Assembly (NCBI RefSeq): GCF_900120175.1
Contig: NZ_FQLF01000002.1
Location: 992,001-1,056,000, forward strand
Length of the DNA stretch: 64,000 nt
Reading direction: 5' to 3'
From: Oceanicoccus sp. KOV_DT_Chl
GTDB lineage: Bacteria > Pseudomonadota > Gammaproteobacteria > Pseudomonadales > Dasaniaceae
Shown here: positions 25,913 through 33,640 of the stretch, one piece after another
How the letters are laid out: each line of letters begins with the position of its first letter
How positions within the stretch are numbered: position 1 is the first letter of the stretch
The notes under the pieces: generated by a model
What the model was told of the DNA's origin: nothing
The model's input: only the letters and a program-made list of their open reading frames with translations
Databases searched by the model: none
Program-made: the position numbers and the translations under genes

Positions 25913-26171
25913 AGCCATACCCAAATTTAAAACTGAGGCCGAAGAGCGAGCTTTTTGGGAAAAAAATGATTCCAGCGATTATATCGATTGGAAGCAGGCT
26001 CGATCAGTTGCAATACCAAACCTAAAACCCTCAACCAAAACTATTTCACTCAGGTTACCCGAAGGCTTGCTCGATAGTATTAAGATCGAGGCCAACAAGC
26101 GCGACATGCCGTATCAGTCTCTCATCAAGTCTTGGCTTGCTGATGACGTAAAAGAGAGTCGCAATGCCTGA
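25899..26171 (+). CDS. brnA: BrnA-family antitoxin (ribbon-helix-helix)
   Basis: 90 residues from the ATG at 25899, with GGAGAGG upstream. The N-terminal half (KFKTEAEERAFWEKNDSSDY) is the acidic toxin-binding segment. The C-terminal part (TKTISLRLPEGLLDSIKIEA ... PYQSLIKSWLAD) is the RHH DNA-binding domain, the reverse order to CcdA and diagnostic of BrnA. Its cognate toxin is truncated, so this is an orphan antitoxin unless a homologous BrnT is elsewhere. The 3' end runs into an attC-like palindrome. Confidence 0.87.
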   Translation: MSKVKAIPKFKTEAEERAFWEKNDSSDYIDWKQARSVAIPNLKPSTKTISLRLPEGLLDSIKIEANKRDMPYQSLIKSWLADDVKESRNA

Positions 26172-26293
26172 TGGGGTGCTATCGCCTTGCTCAGCTGCGC
26201 AGCGGTTGTAGTGGATTTTTGTGCAACAATGAGCGCAGCGAATGCACAAAAAGGAGCGTAGACCGCTGCGTCAGCTGGAGCAAATTGTTAGGA
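26165..26293 (-). repeat. attC site 2 (long, VCR-like size)
   Basis: The right core is GTTAGGA; the left core is degenerate (GCCTGAT). TTGCTCAGCTGCGCAGCGGT pairs imperfectly with ACCGCTGCGTCAGCTGGAGC, and a nested TTTTTGTGCA/TGCACAAAAA stem lies inside. About 129 bp. Confidence 0.6.
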
Positions 26294-26755
26294 ACTTGGC
26301 ACGCGAAGCTCATAGCTTATATACCTTTGCCCAAACATTTTACTTTCATACACTCTTGATGCAATTTTCTTAAGAAACCTATACTCGGGGCGCGTATTAA
26401 ATAAGTGTAAAACTACTTCAGTGTGGCCTAATTCGGAAGCCCAACGCATGACATCCCTAAATACACTAATACCTAAACCCCAGTATTTAGCCCCCAAAAC
26501 TATAGCTAACTCATAAGAACCATTTTCAAACTGAATTCCACACCAACCCGCAACCGCACCATCTAGCTTAATACCTTTAACTCTACAACCTCTTTGTAAG
26601 TTAACCTGTACTTTACCTTTAACCCACTCCTCCAATAATACTTCATCAAATATTTCATGGGAAACTAGGTGTTCCCGAACTTTTTCCTGATTCAATATAT
26701 CTATAAGCTCTAAACAGTTAATGTCTTCAAATTCTATATACTCAATATTTTTCAT
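26288..26755 (-). CDS. cassette: GNAT-like acetyltransferase
   Basis: 155 residues. The pattern MKNIEYIEFEDINCLELIDI, AVAGWCGIQFENGSYELAIV, LGAKYWGLGISVFRDVMRWA and RPEYRFLKKIASRVYES fits the acetyltransferase fold, with YWGLGIS as the degenerate acetyl-CoA loop. The stop codon uses the TTA of the attC core GTTAGGA. Acetyltransferases are frequent integron cargo (antibiotic or small-molecule acetylation); the substrate is unknown. Confidence 0.75.
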   Translation of the reverse strand: MKNIEYIEFEDINCLELIDILNQEKVREHLVSHEIFDEVLLEEWVKGKVQVNLQRGCRVKGIKLDGAVAGWCGIQFENGSYELAIVLGAKYWGLGISVFRDVMRWASELGHTEVVLHLFNTRPEYRFLKKIASRVYESKMFGQRYISYELRVPSS

Positions 26756-26771
26756 GGGGAATTTTTTCGTT

Positions 26772-26843
26772 GCCTAACGCCCGCATTTGTGGCTGGTTTG
26801 GTGCGAAGCGGAAAACCAGTCCCACAACATGCGTTTGTTAGGG
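26772..26843 (-). repeat. attC site 3
   Basis: GCCTAAC at the left and GTTAGGG at the right bound a 72-bp palindrome (CGCATTTGTGGCTGG / CCAGTCCCACAACATGCG). The G^TTAGGC core in cassette orientation is perfect. Confidence 0.85.
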
Positions 26844-26852
26844 CTGATATAC

Positions 26853-28292
26853 TCAAAGGCCGATAGATAGAACATTTTTGAGCTCTTCCTTTTCAATAGG
26901 ACTCAAGAAGCTAAATGTAATTTCGTTACTAATATCTTTTACAGAAGCTTCGAGCTGCGACGTCTTTGCATTTTCTTTAGCTGTTGCCAAATTCTTCTTA
27001 ACTTCGGAAAAAGCGCCTATTGATTGTGGTTCAGATATTTGTCGTACCACATCGGTCTTGACCGAATGAGCCCTTGCAATGTCGTAATAAATATCAAATC
27101 CGTAAGCCTTCCTCAATTGAGTATTATTAAGTAATGCAGCAGCCTCTCTAAGCGGAGCAATCGAATCCTCTTCTAACTCATCTCTATATTTACCTGATGC
27201 GGTACGGCGTTGCTCTAAATTCAATTCTTGCCATTCACGAGATACTGTCTCGAGTGTGACCACACCCAATACATTGAGCGGTGATAAGCGCTCCAATGAA
27301 TCGGTACGTGATGCCTGGCTTTGAATCCAAGCTTCTTTTAGCTTTTCTTTTGAATTTCTTAACTTTTCTGTCCATGCTGGATCTATATCCTGAGGTGGAT
27401 TCTTTGACGCTTTGATCGTTACCCTAGCAAGCTGATTCGCACTCTTGCTGTCTTCTGGCGACAAATTGAACGCCTTTAGCGCTTTTTCATATGCTAACAA
27501 AAGGTAATTATTATCCCAATCGTCGGACAATCTGAAGCTAGCTGGGCGGGCTAGATTGTAGTAAAACCTCGATGATATTCGCAGAACAATTGCTTGCTGG
27601 TCCACATCAGCCGTTTTGAACGCCCGAGTCATAACAGCATCACCATCTTTGGCGACTTCTTCAAACTGTTGTTTGTCATTGTGACCAAGTTGAGAAATAT
27701 CTAAATACAAGGCGGCCTTATCAATCAAAGCTTCAGTAAGATACTTTGGATCTTGAATTTCCTCAAAAAACCGGATGGACTCATTGGCCCAGTAAACTGC
27801 GTTTGTCTTTACAGAGCTATCAGCTTCAACAACCCGATACAGTCGATTAGCATAGGACAAAGCTTTGTAAGCCATTTCTACATCTAGCTTTTTTCGTTCA
27901 TTTAACGAGGAATTTCTCCAGTCTTTCTCGAACTGATTTCTTGTGCTTACAAGATCCACAGGTAAAGGCGAAGTTGATGATATGGTTTTTGCTTTTCTGG
28001 CGGCTTCTGCCTCTTGAACCCAATTCGATAGTGAGCTAGTTAAATTCGTATTTGTTGGAGTTGCAGTATTGAAAACCAATGAATCTTGGCTTGTTTTAAA
28101 TGCAGTGTACCCAAATAAAATACAACCTAAGAAAAACATCGCTAAAGATGTCACCTTCCACTTTTCAGATGACCTTCGAAAAAAGCCCCATGAAAGAGCT
28201 GAAAACAAAATAAGCATTAGAGCAACTACTCCAAGGCTGCTCTCGGAAGATGCTTTGATTATGTCTGGCAAATTTTCAAGAACCTCTTTCAC
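26853..28292 (-). CDS. cassette: membrane-anchored protein of unknown function (479 aa)
   Basis: Two N-terminal transmembrane helices (SLGVVALMLILFSALSWGFF and SLAMFFLGCILFGYTAF) are followed by about 400 residues of mostly alpha-helical, charged sequence reminiscent of TPR-like repeats (for example DVEMAYKALSYANRLYRVVE). No enzyme motif was recognised. It is the largest single-gene cassette in the array. Its first codon lies 24 bp inside the attC at 28316-28411, whose inner core (GTCACAC in cassette orientation) is imperfect. Confidence 0.75.
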   Translation of the reverse strand: MKEVLENLPDIIKASSESSLGVVALMLILFSALSWGFFRRSSEKWKVTSLAMFFLGCILFGYTAFKTSQDSLVFNTATPTNTNLTSSLSNWVQEAEAARKAKTISSTSPLPVDLVSTRNQFEKDWRNSSLNERKKLDVEMAYKALSYANRLYRVVEADSSVKTNAVYWANESIRFFEEIQDPKYLTEALIDKAALYLDISQLGHNDKQQFEEVAKDGDAVMTRAFKTADVDQQAIVLRISSRFYYNLARPASFRLSDDWDNNYLLLAYEKALKAFNLSPEDSKSANQLARVTIKASKNPPQDIDPAWTEKLRNSKEKLKEAWIQSQASRTDSLERLSPLNVLGVVTLETVSREWQELNLEQRRTASGKYRDELEEDSIAPLREAAALLNNTQLRKAYGFDIYYDIARAHSVKTDVVRQISEPQSIGAFSEVKKNLATAKENAKTSQLEASVKDISNEITFSFLSPIEKEELKNVLSIGL

Positions 28293-28315
28293 AGTGACTC
28301 CATAATCTATTCATT

Positions 28316-28411
28316 GTGTGACGCCCAGACGCCTGCCTTCAGGCGACCGCTTGGAGCAAATGACCGAAGGGAAGTAGCGGAAAGTGGATCGGCTGCAAGG
28401 CATTGTTATGT
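28316..28411 (-). repeat. attC site 4
   Basis: Left core GTGTGAC (one mismatch), right core GTTATGT. Internal GCCTGCCTTCAGGC and further paired arms are present. 96 bp. Confidence 0.6.
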
Positions 28412-28512
28412 GGCAATTGGCCATTTTCAATTATAACTGCAGGGGAGCCAAAAGCTGACTCTCAAAATATTAGCTTAAATGGCAATCATCAGCTAGTAAC
28501 GGTCGTTCATAG

Positions 28513-29424
28513 TTAGTGTTGATTGTAAGAAAACTCTGTTACCAAAAAATCAAAGACCCGTCTGATTCGAAGGTTGGTTCTTAATTCGTTGTGGGTAACT
28601 AGCCATAGATCCATGGTAATTAGAGGAAGATCCGAGATATCGACACGTTCTACCAGCGGCTCGTTATCTCCAATTTCTTCTACTGTGGCAGTAATGGCCA
28701 TACCTTGTTTGACCAATTCCCATTGAACATTATGGCTATTTGAAATAACGGGAAAGTTCTGCTTGGTCAGACTAAAGCCCTGTGAATTGAGCAAAGCCAT
28801 CAGCCGGCCTGGTTTCTCAGTATCGATGAAGTTCGCCTTGTTCAACTCAGCGATCGACGGAGGGTTTTCCAGTTGCCGCAGATAGCTTGTCGCTGCGTAG
28901 AGATGACCTTGAACGCTGCACAGTCTTTTTGCAATCAACTCCGGCTGTGTCGGACGAACACTCCGGATCGCAATATCAGCCTCTCTTCGGTTGAGGTCCC
29001 GTTGCTCGTTAGTTGAATATATTTCGATTTCAATGCCAGGCTCCAACTCCCGTAACGACTTGATCATGGGCGGCAGCATAAACGTGGAAAGGAGTTCGGA
29101 CGCGGTAATGCTAACGTCGCCCTCGAGCACATCTGATTTACCCGAGGCAGATAAAGAAAACAGGTTGGCAGCCCCGCCCATTAGTCGCACATGTTCTAAT
29201 AATTTGATGCCATTGGGCGTTAGCTCAAGGCCTCGACCTCGTCTGGTAAATAGATCGAGTCCAATCTCTTTTTCCAGCGCCGCCACCTGTCTGCCTAGGG
29301 TAGGTTGCGTCATGCCCAGTGATCGAGCTGCCGCAGCTAGGGAACCTTCTTCCGCCGTTACCAAAAAAGCCCGTGCACGGTTCCAGTCGAATGTTATTGA
29401 TTTCCAATCCATACAAATATGCAT
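28513..29424 (-). CDS. LysR-family transcriptional regulator
   Basis: 303 residues. The N-terminal winged helix (FLVTAEEGSLAAAARSLGMT QPTLGRQVAALEKEIGLDLF) is followed by the periplasmic-binding-like effector domain (DVSITASELLSTFMLPPMIK ... EADIAIRSVRPTQPELIAKR). It diverges from a lipoprotein gene at 29512; the shared 87-bp gap should carry its operator. It may regulate the lipoprotein/membrane-protein pair. Regulators of this size are uncommon in cassettes, so this segment may be an insertion into the array. Confidence 0.92.
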   Translation of the reverse strand: MHICMDWKSITFDWNRARAFLVTAEEGSLAAAARSLGMTQPTLGRQVAALEKEIGLDLFTRRGRGLELTPNGIKLLEHVRLMGGAANLFSLSASGKSDVLEGDVSITASELLSTFMLPPMIKSLRELEPGIEIEIYSTNEQRDLNRREADIAIRSVRPTQPELIAKRLCSVQGHLYAATSYLRQLENPPSIAELNKANFIDTEKPGRLMALLNSQGFSLTKQNFPVISNSHNVQWELVKQGMAITATVEEIGDNEPLVERVDISDLPLITMDLWLVTHNELRTNLRIRRVFDFLVTEFSYNQH

Positions 29425-29511
29425 ATCTGAATTCCAGATTTAATTATATTGCTTTTATTTATGTATTGGTAGAATTCTCGTCCAGACATCACACTCACGG
29501 GATAAATAGAG

Positions 29512-29835
29512 ATGAAATTAACTGCCCTTGTACTATTCGTAGTAGCACTATCAGTCGGTGGATGTGCAAGCCTGATTCAAACTGTCTCTATCTCCGAAGC
29601 ATATAAGCACTATGATCTTCAAGAATACGAACGTACGCTGGCGCTAATCTCCCAAGCAGAAAATGCAGAGGAAATGTCGGCTGAAACAAAAGCCGAATTG
29701 ACTTACTTAAAGGCAAATACATACGAGAGGCTAGGTAAGAGCGAGATAGCTTACACCTATTACGAATACCTAGCCCGAGAGCACAGCCGTTCGCAATACG
29801 GCTACCTCGCTGCCAAGCAATTGGATGCACGTTAA
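29512..29835 (+). CDS. small TPR-like lipoprotein
   Basis: 107 residues with a lipoprotein signal peptide MKLTALVLFVVALSVGGC (lipobox VGGC, Cys18). The mature part carries helical pairs (EAYKHYDLQEYERTLALISQ; LTYLKANTYERLGKSEIAYT YYEYL) typical of tetratricopeptide units. It is likely anchored to the outer membrane. Function unknown. It is followed 49 bp later by a membrane-protein gene on the same strand. Confidence 0.8.
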   Translation: MKLTALVLFVVALSVGGCASLIQTVSISEAYKHYDLQEYERTLALISQAENAEEMSAETKAELTYLKANTYERLGKSEIAYTYYEYLAREHSRSQYGYLAAKQLDAR

Positions 29836-29884
29836 TCAACGCCATTCACTCAACCTCTAGTTAACTTTTACCTGAGACTCTAAA

Positions 29885-30574
29885 TTGAAAGACATCATCG
29901 TTTGGGCAATACATGCCCCCGCAGGAACGCTTGCATTGATAACGGCAGTCATTGCCATGTGCGCTAAGAAAGGCAGTACACTTCACAGGAAAGCAGGTTC
30001 CTGTTTTACCGCATCCATGATGGTCATGCTGGTTGCAGGTATTGCAGCCGCTTACCTCAAAGATTCCATCGATGACATGATGTTAGGTGCAATAGTGTTG
30101 TATACCTTGTTTACCGCCTGGTTAGCCGCACACCATAAAAAGAATGAAACTGGTGTACTGGAAGTAGTTGCCTTGGTATGGGTTGTCGGTTTCGCCATTA
30201 CTGCATTTTCTATCAGTACGGGTTGGCGCGAGGCAGATGTGCCACCCCTGGCCTATCTGATCTGGGGTGGTTTTGCGATTTTCTGCGCACTAGGGGACAT
30301 CCGTAACCTTTACCAGTCAGGGCTTTCTGGTACTCAAGGCGTTATTCGGCATGTCTGGCGCATTGGTTTTTCATTCCTATGGGCAGCATTAGCATTCACC
30401 GACAAAATCGTGAAAATGATGGACGCTAATCTTAAAAGCATGCAAGAAGAGCAGCTACTATTCATCGTGGGGATACCAACTAGCCTCATGCTGATCACAA
30501 TCTTATATTGGATAACCCAAATCCTGTTTTTCTCCCGCGAGAAATTTACGCGTTACGGCGAGCCAACTGGATAA
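29885..30574 (+). CDS. multi-spanning membrane protein (DUF2306-like)
   Basis: 229 residues starting at TTG. About seven hydrophobic helices, including IIVWAIHAPAGTLALITAVI, MMVMLVAGIAAAYL, VALVWVVGFAITAFSIS and FIVGIPTSLMLITILYWI. The early H-A-P-A-G-T followed by LHRKAG resembles the DUF2306 group of heme-protein-like membrane proteins. The role is unknown. It is probably co-transcribed with the lipoprotein. Confidence 0.7.
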   Translation: MKDIIVWAIHAPAGTLALITAVIAMCAKKGSTLHRKAGSCFTASMMVMLVAGIAAAYLKDSIDDMMLGAIVLYTLFTAWLAAHHKKNETGVLEVVALVWVVGFAITAFSISTGWREADVPPLAYLIWGGFAIFCALGDIRNLYQSGLSGTQGVIRHVWRIGFSFLWAALAFTDKIVKMMDANLKSMQEEQLLFIVGIPTSLMLITILYWITQILFFSREKFTRYGEPTG

Positions 30575-30664
30575 ATGGTAGTGTTTAAAAATTGGCCTGA
30601 AAACGTCATATGCAATTATGATTCCGGGCGTCTGCATTTAACTTGCTGGAGTTTGCTGAGTGTT

Positions 30665-30754
30665 TGCCAACGCCGTTAGCACGGGCCGACTGAAGCGAAG
30701 CGTAAGGAGGTCCAGCGGAACGCAGTGGAGCGAACGTGGCTAACCTTGTTAAAA
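30665..30754 (-). repeat. attC site 5
   Basis: GCCAACGCC left, GTTAAAA right. Arms include CGACTGAAGCGAAGCG and CGCAGTGGAGCGAACG. It bounds the 2.25-kb LysR segment. Confidence 0.75.
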
Positions 30755-30759
30755 TTAAC

Positions 30760-31002
30760 TTACCTGCTAAAAGCACGTTTCACCTGCCTGCCTAACCAGA
30801 TGACCAAGCTGATCATTATAGATTGAAAAAACGCAATAATTGGAACGCCAATAAGAGAACCAATAATGATGGTTGTTGGCGTAGTGTTCATTGCCGCTAC
30901 ATCCTGAATTAGCACAACTGCAATAGCTAGAGGAATAAACAGTACACTGAGCCCTATGGTGTAGCCTGGCGAAATTACTTTTATTATTTCTGATAGTTTC
31001 AT
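30760..31002 (-). CDS. cassette: small membrane protein (80 aa)
   Basis: I prefer the ATG at 31002; the frame also opens at a TTG two codons earlier. Two hydrophobic helices (YTIGLSVLFIPLAIAVVLI and IIIGSLIGVPIIAFFQSIMI) and a basic tail RQVKRAFSR suggest an inner-membrane protein with a cytoplasmic C-terminus. The start lies 11 bases from the attC core GTTAAAA, the usual cassette spacing. Unknown function. Confidence 0.65.
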   Translation of the reverse strand: MKLSEIIKVISPGYTIGLSVLFIPLAIAVVLIQDVAAMNTTPTTIIIGSLIGVPIIAFFQSIMISLVIWLGRQVKRAFSR

Positions 31003-31013
31003 ATTCAAAATTT

Positions 31014-31058
31014 TAACAGTGTGTTTAACAGACCCGGTGGTCCGTTAAACACTTTTTA
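31014..31058 (-). repeat. attC site 6 (compact form)
   Basis: A compact site whose core palindrome GTGTTTAACAGACC / GGTCCGTTAAACAC at 31021-31052 is identical in sites 7 and 9. In cassette orientation the recombination core is GTTAAAA. The right end overlaps the stop codon of the next cassette gene. Confidence 0.75.
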
Positions 31059-31388
31059 GGCACTGGCATGAAGTTTAGCTCGAATACGTAATTGGGTTGC
31101 CTCATTCGAGTTTTCCCATTGATCATACAGACCAAACCAATACAACCTTTCATTTACAGTTAAACCGCCAACACCTTCAATGGCAGTTTTTTTGAACTTC
31201 TGAAATCTTTCATAGAACTCATTTGATTCATCGGTATCTTTAAACCAGACGTTGCCGTGCCACTTCCCAATCATGTAGGCCAAATCTTCAATATCATTAT
31301 CATCATTTTTCCAATCGTTTACCCAATGGAATAACCTTTCTCTTAACTCGACTTCAGGCACAGAGGCCACTAATTCATCAAGGTTCAT
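31056..31388 (-). CDS. cassette: soluble protein of unknown function (110 aa)
   Basis: Starts at the ATG at 31388, just outside the compact attC; the longer frame would translate the attC itself. It is acidic and Trp/Tyr-rich (LRERLFHWVNDWKNDDNDIE, AYMIGKWHGNVWF, ERLYWFGLYDQWENSNEAT). It resembles no family I can name with confidence. Its stop codon lies within attC site 6. Confidence 0.65.
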   Translation of the reverse strand: MNLDELVASVPEVELRERLFHWVNDWKNDDNDIEDLAYMIGKWHGNVWFKDTDESNEFYERFQKFKKTAIEGVGGLTVNERLYWFGLYDQWENSNEATQLRIRAKLHASA

Positions 31389-31394
31389 ATTGGT

Positions 31395-31446
31395 GCCTAA
31401 CAGTGTGTTTAACAGACCCGGTGGTCCGTTAAACACTTTTTAAGGC
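31395..31446 (-). repeat. attC site 7 (compact form)
   Basis: GCCTAAC at the left gives a perfect G^TTAGGC core in cassette orientation. The inner palindrome GTGTTTAACAGACC / GGTCCGTTAAACAC (31405-31436) matches sites 6 and 9. About 52 bp. Confidence 0.75.
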
Positions 31447-31938
31447 TTATTTCCATGCCTTGCCTATAAGTTCAGTAATTTCGGCTTGGGTTTCCTGATT
31501 TTTAAACCACCTATCATCCATTGGCAGTGTTTCAAACTGTTCTGTGGCACCGCCAAGCTTTAGTGCAAATGAAAATGGAACGATACCTTTTTTCACATTT
31601 GGGGCTGGCATAGACTCTAGAGCTTGCGCTATTTTTTCTAAATCTGTATTCGATATGGTGCCAGATAGCTGTTTGAACCACACCTTTGATTCGTTGCCTG
31701 AACGTACTGTCACTATAACCCCTAGACTAGAATATGGTTCTTTATCTATAGATTTGGCCTCTACAATGAGCCTATCTCTGGCACTTTTAATATAACCAAT
31801 AAATTCTTCCTGGCTCCCTATTCGTTCTTTCATGGCGAAGTCAGGAAGATATAAATAGACTTGATCAATCACTGGTTCCGCGAGAGAAACTTTCGAAATC
31901 GATAAAAGAAATATTGGAAGTAACAATTTTAATTTCAT
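31447..31938 (-). CDS. cassette: secreted protein of unknown function
   Basis: 163 residues from the ATG at 31938. A Sec signal peptide (MKLKLLLPIFLLSISKVSLA, cleavage after SLA) leads into a mature domain with PVIDQVYLYLPDFAMKERIG, LGVIVTVRSGNESKVWFKQL and a C-terminal EITELIGKAWK. Probably periplasmic. No known domain recognised. Confidence 0.7.
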   Translation of the reverse strand: MKLKLLLPIFLLSISKVSLAEPVIDQVYLYLPDFAMKERIGSQEEFIGYIKSARDRLIVEAKSIDKEPYSSLGVIVTVRSGNESKVWFKQLSGTISNTDLEKIAQALESMPAPNVKKGIVPFSFALKLGGATEQFETLPMDDRWFKNQETQAEITELIGKAWK

Positions 31939-31955
31939 AACACGATACATCTTTA

Positions 31956-32031
31956 GCCTTAACGCCTTTGGAAGGGGCAAATTGTGGCGAAGCCACGCTT
32001 TAATTTGTCCCGCTTGCCAAACTTGTTAAGA
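31956..32031 (-). repeat. attC site 8
   Basis: GCCTTAACGCC left, GTTAAGA right. The inner stem TTGTGGCGAAGCCACG is shared with several other sites. Confidence 0.82.
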
Positions 32032-32424
32032 GTCTTTGCTGATAAGCTGGACAACATGTTTTAACACCTTATTCTCATGCTTCTTAGATTTTGATGACAA
32101 GAGAATACCGATTCCACTGCCAAACATAATGCCGATAATTACTGGCATCATACTGCTTTCTATATCATGTTGTGAGAAAGCTATCAGTATCTTTGTGTCT
32201 ACTATTTGGAGAATAGCCTTTTCACTCTCAGTGCTTGCCATTTTATTTAAATCTTCAGACATTGAGGTGAAATCATCAATTTTGGCGAAACTATAAATAA
32301 ATATGCACGCGTAAATTAAACTAAATGCCAATAAGAAGTACGCAGCCTTACGCTGTGAAGATAAGCTCTTCTCCCTTTTCTCTATTAGTTCTAGAGCTTG
32401 ATCTATCGTTTTATCACTTTCCAT
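32026..32424 (-). CDS. cassette: two-TM membrane protein
   Basis: 132 residues. A cytoplasmic helix (KTIDQALELIEKREKSLSSQ) precedes a transmembrane segment (AAYFLLAFSLIYACIFIYSF), an intervening loop of about 60 residues, and a second segment (MMPVIIGIMFGSGIGILLS), ending in a basic tail. The stop codon coincides with the attC core GTTAAGA. Unknown function. Confidence 0.68.
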   Translation of the reverse strand: MESDKTIDQALELIEKREKSLSSQRKAAYFLLAFSLIYACIFIYSFAKIDDFTSMSEDLNKMASTESEKAILQIVDTKILIAFSQHDIESSMMPVIIGIMFGSGIGILLSSKSKKHENKVLKHVVQLISKDS

Positions 32425-32432
32425 GATGGACT

Positions 32433-32480
32433 CTTAACAGTGTGTTTAACAGACCCGGTGGTCCGTTAAACACTTTTTAT
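32433..32480 (-). repeat. attC site 9 (compact form)
   Basis: The third copy of the compact palindrome GTGTTTAACAGACC / GGTCCGTTAAACAC. The recombination core in cassette orientation is GTTAAGA. Confidence 0.75.
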
Positions 32481-32487
32481 ATTTATT

Positions 32488-32901
32488 TTATGTACCTATA
32501 ATATTTCTGGCGATCAGCGCCATCTCTTCTTCTGTAAATGTATGCCCACATTTTCTACACCTTTGGTCTCCTTTTTCAATGATCCCTTTACGCTTGCAAT
32601 TTTGACAGGTCGCTGTGTGCGCTGCGATTAAAAAATATAAACTGGGCACTATAATAAAACCTGCTGCAATCCCGAATACAGCCCCCCAAATTATTAGCCC
32701 TAAACCATCTCCTTCGCTGCAACCATTATGACAAAATAATATGTTCGGTACCCAGATACCAAATCCAAGCTGCATAGGCGGTGTAACAAGTGGAATAAAC
32801 CACCACTTACGCTTCGGATTTCCTGTTTGAAACTCCAGGATAACCCAAATAATTGCATATACTTCTACTAAAAAAAGTAGAGGTATTAATAGAAAAGTCA
32901 T
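32488..32901 (-). CDS. cassette: membrane protein with C-terminal zinc ribbon
   Basis: 137 residues. Hydrophobic segments at the N-terminus (LLIPLLFLVEVYAIIWVIL) and in the middle (LIIWGAVFGIAAGFIIVPSL YFLIA) precede a double CxxC zinc ribbon (CQNCKRKGIIEKGDQRCRKC) at about residues 102-121. A pair of Cys also lies in the loop (FCHNGCSEG). It is probably an inner-membrane protein with a cytoplasmic metal site. Function unknown. Confidence 0.7.
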   Translation of the reverse strand: MTFLLIPLLFLVEVYAIIWVILEFQTGNPKRKWWFIPLVTPPMQLGFGIWVPNILFCHNGCSEGDGLGLIIWGAVFGIAAGFIIVPSLYFLIAAHTATCQNCKRKGIIEKGDQRCRKCGHTFTEEEMALIARNIIGT

Positions 32902-32926
32902 GATTCTGATGAACTACCTTTGGAAA

Positions 32927-33015
32927 TATAACGCCGGCAACACCGGACCCTAAAAGTTTGGTGGAGCAACGCGGAACCACACTTTTTGGGGTCCGCGTGC
33001 TTGCCTTTGTTAAAG
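32927..33015 (-). repeat. attC site 10
   Basis: TATAACGCC left, GTTAAAG right. Arms ACCGGACCCTAAAAGTTTGG and CACTTTTTGGGGTCCGCGT pair imperfectly. Confidence 0.78.
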
Positions 33016-33018
33016 GTT

Positions 33019-33573
33019 TTACAACCTAGCTTCAATTTTCTCAATCAGATATTTGGCCTCAGCTTCATCGAGATTAACAGCAAACTTGTGAGTACTATGA
33101 CCATAATCAAATGCAATAGTACCACCACTGATACCCCAAAACTCCATCCCGCCTCTAGAACTCCACATGCTATGCTGGGACGGTTGAACCCTGATATCTT
33201 TGACATGCGCTAAGTCAAACTCTTTAGATCTTTTAATATTCCCGACAACCTTTTTCAGAGCTAACTCATGAAAATTGACTTCAACTACTTCCTTACCAAA
33301 CACATTCCAAGCCCAAGCATATATGGCGAATGCACCACCTACAGTCCAACCACCCAGCCAAGCAATTAAAAATAGCGTGGGTGCTTCTCCCTCTTTAGGC
33401 ATCAAAAGAATTGTTAGCACAGAAATTTCACCAAATAACCAACCAACTAGCCAAAAGCCCAAAAAAAGTATTAAGAACCAATTCTTCTTTGCCGGTATTT
33501 CTATTCTTAGACCATTGTGAGTATTACTAACAATAGATCTACTTTCACTTACATCTACTTTAGCCATAAACAT
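33019..33573 (-). CDS. cassette: two-TM protein with PH-like C-terminal domain
   Basis: 184 residues. Two adjacent helices (WFLILFLGFWLVGWLFGEIS and TLFLIAWLGGWTVGGAFAIY) are followed by a beta-rich domain (EVVEVNFHELALKKVVG, FDLAHVKDIRVQPS, GTIAFDYGHSTHKFAVNLDE) and a final helix (EAEAKYLIEKIEARL). That layout matches bacterial membrane-anchored PH-domain-like proteins. Function unknown. Confidence 0.7.
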   Translation of the reverse strand: MFMAKVDVSESRSIVSNTHNGLRIEIPAKKNWFLILFLGFWLVGWLFGEISVLTILLMPKEGEAPTLFLIAWLGGWTVGGAFAIYAWAWNVFGKEVVEVNFHELALKKVVGNIKRSKEFDLAHVKDIRVQPSQHSMWSSRGGMEFWGISGGTIAFDYGHSTHKFAVNLDEAEAKYLIEKIEARL

Positions 33574-33580
33574 CGATTAC

Positions 33581-33640
33581 CTTTAACGCTTTTAGCAGGG
33601 GCGCGACGTCAGGAGCGTCCCTTGCCTAAACTTGTTAAGG
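33581..33640 (-). repeat. attC site 11
   Basis: TTTAACGC left, GTTAAGG right, with the arm pair AGCAGGGGCGCGACG / CGTCCCTTGCC. 60 bp. Confidence 0.78.

Noticed and set aside
26288-26755. Cassette acetyltransferase as an aminoglycoside resistance gene
   Set aside because: Only the general GNAT fold is visible; there are no motifs specific to known aminoglycoside acetyltransferases.
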